From NCBI GenBank assembly GCA_963680875.1, contig OY804584.1:91076031-91140030 (forward strand): a DNA stretch of 64,000 bases, given 5' to 3'. The translations under genes and the position numbers were made by a program. Source of the DNA: Bathymodiolus brooksi. Its lineage: Eukaryota > Mollusca > Bivalvia > Mytilida > Modiolidae. This document shows positions 1 through 12,300 of this stretch, one piece after another (the stretch's first letter is position 1; every line of letters begins with the position of its first letter). The notes beneath the pieces were generated by a model, which did not search any database, was not told the origin of the DNA, and saw only the letters and a list, made by a program, of their open reading frames with translations.

Positions 1-226
1 ATACTTTTTACGTAGATTTTTTCTTTCCTTTATCACTGCCAAGACTTTTACCAGACTTGACTGTATATATGAGTAACATGCCAGGCATCTTATAAGAAGC
101 AGGAACTGCTTACTCTTTGTGAGCACCTGAATTCACCCCCGATTTTTCTGTAGAATAAACTATTAATGTAAACAAGGATCATAATATAGATACATATTTA
201 CTTCTACATAAAATTTGTTCTTTTAG

Positions 227-343
227 AAAAATGTTCCCATTATGTTCATGGCGACTTGTGCAACAACAGTTATTGGAGCTTACGATGATTTAGAGGCTGT
301 AGCTGACATCTGTCAACGTCATAATGTGTGGATGCATGTTGAT
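227..343 (+). CDS. Decarboxylase exon a (39 codons)
   Basis: Follows a TTTTAG acceptor and ends in GAT before GTAAGT, phase 0 at both ends. It begins [15 protein letters not shown] and ends WMHVD, the first half of the HVDAAWGGG cofactor motif. The family usually has Ser/Ala-Gly before TTV; here it is Cys-Ala. Confidence 0.88.
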
Positions 344-3300
344 GTAAGTCATTAATTCTTATAATAAAAATAGAAATGTAGATATCAAATTTAGTGTGCG
401 CGACATGTTACTGGAATAACCTTCATCAGGTACATTCAAAGCCATAATATTTGAAATCCAAATAATTTATGTTTAACAATTTGTAAAAAAAAATCTGCTT
501 ATCAAGGGGCATAACTCCAGAATGGAAAAGTGGTACATGATAAATCCCAAATCGAACTTTGCATGGAAATCATAATTAAAATTGATCTCTGAAATGTTAG
601 CAGATGCTTCAGGTACATGTACACAGGTAAATACTATGTCAATTTGATTATTTTCTGATATTCTACTCTACAGAAACACTGGTTTGTCAGGGACTTGCGG
701 CAGGTCGATGGGTTTCTCTGAGTTCCTCCACCATTAAAACTGACCGCCATGATATAACTGAAATATTGTTGAAAATGGTGTTAAACACCATAAAAAAAAA
801 CCAAACCAACCAATCTTATAATTAATGTTTGACAATTTGTAAAAAAAAATTGGCTAATCAAGGGGCATAACTCCAGAATTGAAAAGTGGTATATAGAAGC
901 CCCAAAAACTGCCACGATATAACAGAAATATTGTTGAAAGTGGCATTAAGATTCATAACCCTAACCCCTACAGAAGCACTGTGGATTAAATAATAAATAT
1001 GGATTTTCATCTGTTCAGTGTGCTGATACAACTTTATGTTATAAACTTTGTCATTGGCTTACTGAAAAAACGTTGGTTACTATGGATACTCCAGTTTCTA
1101 TCACCAAGCATAGGCAAAATGGGTATCCCTAGCCAGGGGCGTATCTACGGAAAATAGCGCCTATGGCAAGCACTAAGATTGCATTTTACATTTATTAGTT
1201 ATTAATAATTTCTCCAGGTATTCATGTTTATGTGTATTACATGGTTTTTACAAAATTACTTGAAGAAAATTAAAAATATTTTTTTTTAGGACGTTCCCAT
1301 ATGGGAACATTAGGAGCTAAAACCTCTCAGTTGCACCCCCTTCAAGTGGCATCCAGGGCATGTGCCCTACTTGCCATACCCTAGATATTCCACTGTCCCT
1401 AGCACACATATAATCATGACTACTCACTTTCCTGGCTTGGTACAGGCAATTAAACTGCTAGTATTGCATAAAGTGATTTTTTTGCATCCAGAATTTATAA
1501 AAATCTGTATATTCTACAATAAAAGCGTAGATATCAAACTTAATGTGCATGACACATTTCTGGAATAACCTTCATCAGGTACACTCAAAGTTGAAAGGTT
1601 GGAAAACCAAATAATTAAGAAATTTTGGGAGCAAGTAATCGAAAGGGCCTAAAAAGGATCACCCAAATCAGCTAAGGTAACCTATGCAAACAATGAAATA
1701 TAGTACTTCTTTATCTTAATAAGAAACATTTATTGTGACAACAAATTATGTTCTTATAGACATAGCAAATAACCGCCATCACAAGATTTATGTAAGACTT
1801 GTAAATTGAAATACTGAAAACCTATAAAAGGAAACATTATATGTATTGTTGCATTACAGGCAGCTTGGGGTGGTGGTGTCATGTTGTCTAATAAACACAA
1901 ACATTTAATGAAAGGGGTAGAAAGGTTAGTATATTATAATTTGTGAAGATATGTTCGGAGCACCCAAGTCCACTCACGGTTTTTAGCGGGGCTCATGTTG
2001 CTCAATCTTTTGTTTTCAGTGTAGTGTTTTGTAGATAGTTGTTTGTCCTTATTGTCCTTTTTTATTTGACCGTTGTATTGTCTGTCCTTTATCATTTGAC
2101 CATTGTATTGTCTGTCCTTTTTCATTTGACCATTGTATTGTCTGTCCTTTTTCATTTGACCATTGTATTGTCTGTCCTTTTTCATTTGACCATTGTATTG
2201 TCTGTCCTTTTTCATTTGACCATTGTATTGTTTGTCCTTTTTCATTTGACCATTGTATTGTCTGTCCTTTTTCATTTGACCATTGTAATATCTGTCCTTT
2301 TTCATTTGACCATTGTATTGTCTGTCCTTTTTCATTTGACCATTGTATTATCTGTCCTTTTTCATTTGACCATTGTATTATCTGTCCTTTTTCATTTGAC
2401 CATTGTATTATTTGTCCTTTTTCATTTGACCGTTGTAATATCTGTCCTTTTTCATTTGACCATTGTATTATCTGTCCTTTTTCATTTGACCATTGTATTA
2501 TCTGTCCTTTTTCATTTGACCATTGTATTATCTGTCCTTTTTCATTTGACCATTGTATTATCTGTCCTTTTTCATTTGACCATTGTATTATCTGTCCTTT
2601 ATCATTTGACCATTGTATTATCTGTCCTTTTTCATTTGACCATTGTATTATCTGTCCTTTATCATTTGACCATTGTATTATCTGTCCTTTTTCATTTGAC
2701 CATTGTATTATCTGTCCTTTTTCATTTGACCATTGTATTATCTGTCCTTTATCATTTGACCATTGTATTGTCTGTCCTTTTTCATTTGACCATTGTATTA
2801 TCTGTCCTTTTTCATTTGACCATTGTATTATCTGTCCTTTTTCATTTGACCGTTGTAATATCTGTCCTTTTTCATTTGACCATTGTATTATCTGTCCTTT
2901 TTCATTTGACCGTTGTATTGTCTGTCCTTTTTCATTTGACCGTTGTAATATCTGTCCTTTTTCATTTGACCATTGTATTATCTGTCCTTTTTCATTTGAC
3001 CATTGTATTATCTGTCCTTTTTCATTTGACCATTGTATTATCTGTCCTTTTTCATTTGACCGTTGTAATATCTGTCCTTTTTCATTTGACCATTGTATTA
3101 TCTGTCCTTTTTCATTTGACCATTGTGTTATCTGTCCTTTTTCATTTGACCATTGTATTATCTGTCCTTTTTCATTTGACCATTGTGTTATCTGTCCTTT
3201 TTCATTTGACCATTGTGTTATCTGTCCTTTTTCATTTGACCATTGTATTATCTGTCCTTTTTCATTTGACCATTGTATTATCTGTCCTTTTTCATTTGAC

Positions 3301-6300
3301 CATTGTATTGTCTGTCCTTTTTCATTTGACCATTGTATTATCTGTCCTTTTTCATTTGACCATTGTATTGTCTGTCCTTTTTCATTTGACCATTGTATTA
3401 TCTGTCCCTTTTCATTTGACCATTGTATTATCTGTCCTTTTTCATTTGACCATTGTATTATCTGTCCTTTTTCATTTGACCATTGTATTGTCTGTCCTTT
3501 TTCATTTGACCATTGTATTATCTGTCCTTTTTCATTTGACCATTGTATTATCTGTCCTTTATCATTTGACCATTGTATTATCTGTCCTTTTTCATTTGAC
3601 CATTGTAATATCTGTCCTTTTTCATTTGACCATTGTAATATATGTCCTTTTTCATTTGACCATTGTATTATCTGTCCTTTTTCATTTGACCATTGTATTA
3701 TCTGTCCTTTTTCATTTGACCATTGTATTGTCTGTCCTTTTTCATTTCACCATTGTAATATCTGTCCTTTTTCATTTGACCGTTGTATTATCTGTCCTTT
3801 TTCATTTGACCATTGTATTATCTGTCCTTTTTCATTTGACCATTGTATTATCTGTCCTTTTTCATTTGACCATTGTATTATCTGTCCTTTTTCATTTGAC
3901 CATTGTATTGTCTGTCCTTTTTCATTTGACCATTGTATTATCTGTCCTTTTTCATTTGACCATTGTGTTATCTGTCCTTTTTCATTTGACCATTGTATTA
4001 TCTCTCCTTTTTCATTTGACCATTGTATTGTCTGTCCTTTTTCATTTGACCATTGTATTGTCTGTCCTTTTTCATTTGACCATTGTATTATCTGTCCTTT
4101 TTCATTTGACCATTGTATTATCTGTCCTTTATCATTTGACCATTGTATTATCTGTCCTTTTTCATTTGACCATTGTAATATCTGTCCTTTTTCATTTGAC
4201 CATTGTAATATATGTCCTTTTTCATTTGACCGTTGTAATATCTGTCCTTTTTCATTTGACCGTTGTAATATCTGTCCTTTTTCATTTGACCGTTGTAATA
4301 TCTGTCCTTTTTCATTTGACCATTGTATTGTCTGTCCTTTTTCATTTGACCATTGTATTATCTGTCCTTTTTCATTTGACCATTGTATTATCTGTCCTTT
4401 ATCATTTGACCATTGTATTATCTGTCCTTTTTCATTTGACCATTGTAATATCTGTCCTTTTTCATTTGACCGTTGTAATATCTGTCCTTTTTTATTTGAC
4501 CATTGTATTGTCTGTCCTTTTTCATTTGACCATTGTATTATCTGTCCTTTTTCATTTGACCATTGTAATATATGTCCTTTTTCATTTGACCGTTGTAATA
4601 TCTGTCCTTTTTCATTTGACCGTTGTAATATATGTCCTTTTTCATTTGACCATTGTAATATCTGTCCTTTTTCATTTGACCATTGTATTATCTGTCCTTT
4701 TTCATTTGACCATTGTATTATCTGTCCTTTATCATTTGACCATTGTATTATCTGTCCTTTTTCATTTGACCATTGTAATATCTGTCCTTTTTCATTTGAC
4801 CATTGTAATATATGTCCTTTTTCATTTGACCGTTGTAATATCTGTCCTTTTTCATTTGACCATTGTATTATCTGTCCTTTTTCATTTGACCATTGTATTA
4901 TCTGTCCTTTTTCATTTGACCATTGTAATATCTGTCCTTTTTCATTTGACCATTGTAATATATGTCCTTTTTCATTTGACCGTTGTAATATCTGTCCTTT
5001 TTCATTTGACCGTTGTAATATCTGTCCTTTTTCATTTGACCATTGTATTGTCTGTCCTTTTTCATTTGACCATTGTATTATCTGTCCTTTTTCATTTGAC
5101 CATTGTATTATCTGTCCTTTTTCATTTGACCATTGTAATATCTGTCCTTTTTCATTTGACCATTGTAATATCTGTCCTTTTTCATTTGACCATTGTAATA
5201 TCTGTCCTTTTTCATTTGACCATTGTATTATCTGTCCTTTTTCATTTGACCATTGTAATATCTGTCCTTTTTCATTTGACTATTGTAATATATGTCCTTT
5301 TTCATTTGACCGTTGTAATATCTGTCCTTTTTCATTTGACCATTGTAATATCTGTCCTTTTTCATTTGACCATTGTAATATCTGTCCTTTTTCATTTGAC
5401 CATTGTATTATCTGTCCTTTTTCATTTGACCATTGTAATATCTGTCCTTTTTCATTTGACCATTGTAATATCTGTCCTTTTTCATTTGACCATTGTAATA
5501 TCTGTCCTTTTTCATTTGACCATTGTAATATCTGTCCTTTTTCATTTGACCATTGTATTATTTGTCCTTTTTCATTTGACCATTGTATTATCTCTCCCTC
5601 GATTTATTGGTTTTCATTACCTTTTGATATCTTCCTGTAGCCTTTTCCCATTGTCTCAAGATTTAGGTTTTGTAAGATAGGGGTTATATTTTTGTGTGTT
5701 AATGGTATTCCATCTGTTAATAGGATTTTTCTATTACATTTGTAGATTTATGGAACTGTTCCAATGATGTGGTATATTTTATTTTTCATTTTGTTATTCA
5801 GACAGTAGGAAAACAAAATTTAGATATTTACACCGTTACAGTACATCGAGAGAACTGATACATGGAAGAAACATAATACCATTAATTAAGAAATCCACAG
5901 AGAAATTCAACAAAGGCTATCTACAACATGCACCCATGTAGATGTCGGAATTGTTTAAAATAAGAGAGGCTCATGAAAAGAGAATTTAAACAGTAATGGT
6001 TCACAATTCCACGAATATCAACAAAATGAATAATAACATTTAACCTCAAACCATTAAACATAAGAAATGACCACTGATGTATGGTGTTAGAAATCCAGTT
6101 CTGGTTTTAGACAGGGAAATAATGTGGCAGGTTAAACTGGTTAAAGAGATCCGAACCTCCTCCTCTTGATAATTGAATCTCCACGACAATCTAGATAGAT
6201 TTTCATCATTATGTTTTAATTACTTTCCTGTGTATTTTAGGTCAGATTCAATTGCATGGAATTTACATAAAATGACCGGCGCAGGGATACAGTGCTCCGC

Positions 6301-9300
6301 CTTTGTGGTCAAAGAAAAGGTACAATTTGTTAGACAGTGTTAGGGTTATGGTGTTTAATGCCACTTTCAACAATATTTCAGTTATATCGTTGCGGCGAGT
6401 CAGTTTTATTAATTGAGGAAACCGGAGTAAACAATCCACCTGCCACAAGTCACTGACAAACTTTATCTCAAAATGTTGTATCAAGTAAACATCGCTATAG
6501 CGGGATTCGAACTCACACCTCGCTATAGCAGGATTCGAACTCACACCATTACTGGTGATAGGCACTGATTACACAGGTAGTTATAAATCCAACTACCATG
6601 CGATCATGACCATTACGGCCTCTCGTTTTTTTAGACACGAAAGAAGTAGGATGTAATCAACTACTATAGTACTAGTATATTTTACATGTATACATTACGA
6701 GCTTTAAAAAATAAGGGTAAATTATATTTGATTTGTAGAGATAAAATAAAATGGAAAACAAAACATACAGGTCAAAATCCAGTACTAAAATCGTAGAAAG
6801 AGTCAAAATCTATACCACTAACACAAATACATGACTACTCACTTACTTTCCTGTCTTGGTACAGGCACTTCAATAAAAAGTGGCAGGGTTAAACCACATT
6901 TTTGTAGTTTTATTGACCCCTTTTTACTGAAATGATGCAGTCGTGCAAGTGCTTTCCATATGGGAGTAAAATGCAGGAGGGAAGGATGCCGAATTCAAAC
7001 GTCAGAAGATTTTCAAGAAAATGGCCGATCTTGATTTAAAAAAACCCAGTTTATTAATAAAGCAAAATTGTATACAGTTTCATCACACAAAATAAATAAA
7101 CAATATATTTATGTTTTCGCCATTAATTTTGTGTACATGATTGAGTTTTAATTTCAACAGGGATTCCTGGAAACTTGTAATGCATTTAAAGCAGAGTACC
7201 TGTTCCAACCTGACAAATTATACGACACTTCATTTGACATAGGCAAGTATGATACTAATTACAGTACATTAATAATGATTTTGATTTAGGGTTAGGGTTA
7301 TGGTGTTTAATGCCACTTTCATCAATATTTCAGGTATATTGTGGCGGTCAGTTTTATTGGTGGAGGAAACCAGAGTACCTGGAGAAAACCACCGACCTGC
7401 CGCAAGTCACTGACAACTTTATCACATAATGTTGTGTTAAGTACACCTCGCCTGAGCAGGATTCGAACTCACAACATTAGTAATGATAGGCATTTATTGC
7501 ATAGGTAGTTATAAATCCAAACCACGTGATCACGACCAGGACAGCCTCTGATTTTGATATACACTGGGGACATATTGATATATCAATGAATGTTAGCGTA
7601 ACAGAAGTGTTGCTAACTTGCTGTTTTCTACAGGACTTAGAAATTAAACTAGTAACTCAGTCAATACAAGGCCACATAAAATTGTTTTGAAAGTTTCTAT
7701 CAGGAAGAAAAATAAAATCCTGTATCTTGAAACGGCAACAAACACATGCGTTTCTGTGTTTATCACAAAAAACAGATAACCTATTTCTGCTGGTAACTAT
7801 CAACATTTTTAAATATTATATACAGTCAAATCTGTCTTATGTAACCATACAAGGGAACATTGAAATAGGGTCACATGTGACAGGTGGTCATTAAAAACAG
7901 GTTTAATTAATATGAAATGCAATGTGATGGGAAATGAAAATTAAGTTCACATAGCACAAGTGATTGCTTAATAGAGGTGGTCACTAAAGGAGGTTTGACT
8001 GTATATATATATATATGTATGATATTATTTCAGGTGACAGAACCATTCAATGTGGTCGTAGAAATGACGTTTTAAAACTTTGGTTGATGTGGAAGGGGCG
8101 TGGTGACAATGGAATGGAAGCAAGAGTTGACAAGGCCTTTGAAAATGCAGGGTAAGCATTATTTCCATTACAAAAAAAAACCCTTCAAATGACTGACTAC
8201 TTGTGTTTTAGACTTTAACAGATCTAGGTTTTGCCAATTTCGTCCATTTTGAAGTGCTTTAATGACTTGGTAGTTATGAAATAAAAACATATAGATATTT
8301 AATTTACTGCACATGACACGTTTCTGGAATAACCTTCATCAGGTATGCTCCAAGCCAAAAGCTTGGAATGCTAAATTAATGTAACGTCTTTAGGAACAAA
8401 AGAACCAAAGGGCCTAAGTAAGATAACTAAAATATGCAATGGTCAAGAAAGTTTAAACAGTGATGCTTCAATAATTCTACTAATATCAACAAAGCAAATA
8501 ACCACCTCTCACCTCAAATCATTGAACACAAAAATATCACAACATATGACATTGTAAATCCAAGTTCTGGCCCTGGATAATTGGATTTCTAATATGGCAA
8601 CACAGATATAAGCAAATGATGAAACCTGCACAGATCCACTTCCACTCAAAAAGGAGATAAAAAAAACTCTGCACAGATCCACTTCCACTCAAAAAGGAGA
8701 TAAAAAAAACTCTGCACAGATTCACTTCCACTGAAAAAGAAGATAAAAAAAACTCTGCACAGATCCACTTCCACTCAAAAAGGAGATAAAAAAAACTCTG
8801 CACAGATTCACTTCCACTGAAAAAGAAGATAAAAAAAACTCTGCACAGATCCACTTCCACTCAAAAAGGAGATGAAAAAAACTCTGCACAGATCCACTTC
8901 CATTCAAAAAGGAGATGAAAAAAACTCTGCACAGATTCACTTCCACTGAAAAAGAAGATACGCTATCACAAAAATGTTCATATTATTACCAAAACATCCT
9001 CAGTATATTGTTGCAAACGAAAATTGTTTCATTTGAATGTAGATGGCATTATATCTGTTCATACATTGTATTTGAAATTATTTTCTCATATAAGAACATT
9101 ATGTATTGTTACAGATATCTAACAGAAAAACTCAAATCAACAGAAGGGTTTCGATTGGTTATTCCAGAGGTAATAACTATTATTATTCAATATATTAGCA
9201 AATTATACTTCCTATTTTATTTGATTATGATTAGTGTTTGACACCACTTTCAACAATATTTTTTAGTTTTGAAGGTATTAGCATACATTATCACTAGTAT

Positions 9301-12300
9301 CACAGGTCGTTCTATCGAACTTGTTCTGATATTATTGATAATATCTTTCCCTACAATTGAAACTGCCATTATTCTATATACAAATGTATAAAGGGTTACG
9401 GTTATAGTGTTCAGAGTTACTTTCAACAAAATTTCAGTTATATTGTGGTGGTCAGTGTTACTGGTCAAGGAAACCGGAGAAGACCACCGATCTGCCACAA
9501 GTCACTGACAAAATTTATCACATAATGTTGTATCAAGTACACATCGCCACGAGTGGGATTCGAACTCACAACTTTATAGGTGATAAACACTGATGGCACA
9601 GGTAGTTGTAGTACAGATATGACTCAGATCAATAGATAAAGTAAAGATAAGATATAGATGTTAAATCAACAGATGAACAAACACAGGGGTAGAGCAAAGG
9701 TACAAAAACTCAGATAATACATACTTGTACAAACCTGAGTGTAGAAAAAGTTTTTTTTCCCCCAGATATCATAGAGGCAATTAGAAGTTATAAATCAAAG
9801 ATGGATAGACAATCGTGCAGTGTGGACATAGCAAAAAAACTTTGAAGATGTGAATAAGTAAAATATGTTCCTGTTCTTACGGTGTAACTGAAATATTGTT
9901 GAAAGTGGCATTAAACACCATAACCCCTAATCCCTCTTATGGTGTATAGATATAATATGTACAATTTTGCACAGATGTGACCATCCATTTGTCCTTTGAC
10001 AAATATACTGTAAACCAACTTTTGTTCGTGTGCTATAAACCTTCGCGACTTTCACGGTAGAGTACAAAAACAAGTCAGTCTAAAGTGTGTAAGAAACAAG
10101 AACATAATTGGCCTAGAAAACACCATATTATATATATATATATAGCGTAATGTATTTCTAGTATAGATCGATATCCGTTAGACAACACAAAGTCAATGTA
10201 TACGTAGTTAAATTTGGGGGTCATGTAAATTAACATAATTAATTTTCAAAAGAACTTTATTTGTAAGATACTGACAATTCATTTAATGCAGAGTACTAGT
10301 AAGTGTTAGACTTCATTATATATGATATATACAGGATTTCGTTCCACAGTATTACAATTTTTCTGCATTAAAATTTATAAAGTTACGCGATGGCAAATAT
10401 AATTATAAGCAAAGAAAGTTATCGAAATGTGTTCAAAACAGGTTTTATAATTATACATGTATATTGTAGTATAAAGTGCGGTGAGCATAATGTTGACAGG
10501 TAATTAAAAGCGTTTGATTGTAATTATCAGCTGGGATTATAAAATCAATAATTGCTGTCACCTGTACGTTGATAATTGAAACTATTAATCAACGAGGATA
10601 ATCCGATAATCATTGGAAAAACAAAGGAGAGCAACTACAACATTATGACATCTTGGTCTATCATGTTCTATAATATAAATTTTTTTTCGTTTTTTTTTTG
10701 AGAAAATAGCACAGGTGACAAATTTATTATAATTATATGATGACAAAAACTGGACAAAATTATACACACTTAATTATGGAGTTGGCGTAAAACAACAATC
10801 AATCAATTAAAAGGTACTGGATTGTTGTAGGTTATAATAATGCTGTATTGATGACTGACAATTAAAACATGTAGAAATGTTGAAGATATTTAAAAAAGAA
10901 AACTCGAGTACATATGTGTTCACGAAATCAATGGGGTATGTCAATCGAACGATCAATAATATATATTACGAAAGACAACTCTTGTTATAAAAAAACAACC
11001 GATGTCGGCGGCGATGTAGACCAAAGTCATACCGCGAAAAATCTGAACTTTTAGCATTTTGGTTATCGCGAAATTAAATCTCTGCGAAACTGTCTTGAAG
11101 CAGGAAAACGCGAAACATAATAGCCGCGAAAATAAGTTGGTTTACAGTAATGGATTTCCACTGCCAGATGTCAGTGTTTTCTTTGTTTTCAATTGTTTGA
11201 GGTGAGAGGTGATTGATTGTTTTGTTGATATTGGTGGAATTGGTGACCATTTCTGTTCAAACTTCCTTTTCATAAGAATGCAACAGAAAAAAGGAAATAA
11301 ACAAACAATGATCTACTAAGCACTATACAGGAACCTAAAGATTGTGGAACAGGAACTCCACAAACAACAGGGGATGAATTCAGGTGCTATCTTATCCTAC
11401 ACTCATTTTAGAAGAGTTTGAAGATACCAAAGGGGTAATCAGAATCTGTAAATCGAAGAAGGACAGACAACACAATGGCCAAAAGAAAAAGAGCAAATAG
11501 GACAAACAACGATCTACAAAACATTACACATAGAACTAAAGATCCAGTAACACAAACCCCAATAAAAACCGGGGGTGAAATCAGGTGCTCCGGAAGGACG
11601 AAAGGACAAACACACTACACAGAAAACTAACGATCGAGCAACACCACTAAACACTGATGGTGAACTTAGGTGCTACGGAAGGGTAAGCAGTTCCTGCTCC
11701 ACTAATGGCACCTGTCCTGTTACTCTTACATCATATTTTTAATGATTCATTAATTAGCGATCTACACCACACTGAAAACCAAAGATTGAGCAACATGAAC
11801 CATGTTAATATGTTTATTAATATTTCAGTTTCAGTGCACAAATATATCATTTTGGTATATTCCTCCAAGACTGAGAGGTAAAGAGGAGACACCAGAATGG
11901 TGGGCAGAGGTTCACAAGGTACTGGAATTCTTTTACAATTTATACAAAGAAAATGCATTTTCTATTATTGAAAGAAAAGTAAATAATTAATATGTTTTAT
12001 AGCCAATATTCTAATGGCCAAAACTCAAAATATATAGGTTGATTATTAGGGGGAAAAATTGAAACACTGATCCATGCTTAGTCACTCTTAGATATAAGTC
12101 TTGGTCCTTAACTTTTGAGAACCACATCATTGGTATAATGGTTAGCATTCTCACATCAAGTGCGGTAGATCGTAGGTTCGAGACTAGATCGGGTCAAGCC
12201 AAAGACTATAAAATTGGTATTTGTTGCTTCTCCGCTTAGCATGCAGCATTAAGGAGTAAGAGCAAAGACTGGTTGGCTCAGAATCAGAATAATGTGCCCG

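Noticed and set aside
2039..5680. 1213-codon open frame made of a hydrophobic 10-residue repeat ([10 protein letters not shown])
   Set aside because: It is the 30-bp minisatellite read in frame. The unit is divisible by three and free of stops, the opposite strand is open in part too, and the region is an intron whose flanks are a dispersed element. No start context or splice support.
7284..7303. Telomeric TTAGGG repeat
   Set aside because: Only two to three units, always at the end of a SINE copy.
8537..8946. Serine/Phe-rich - strand frames ([18 protein letters not shown] repeats)
   Set aside because: Frames over the 43-bp tandem repeat in an intron; not coding.
12121..12200. Possible tRNA genes (good A- and B-box-like motifs here and at 24150-24230 and 58770-58855)
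   Set aside because: No proper acceptor stem pairing could be drawn and all continue into the same SINE body, so these are SINE heads.
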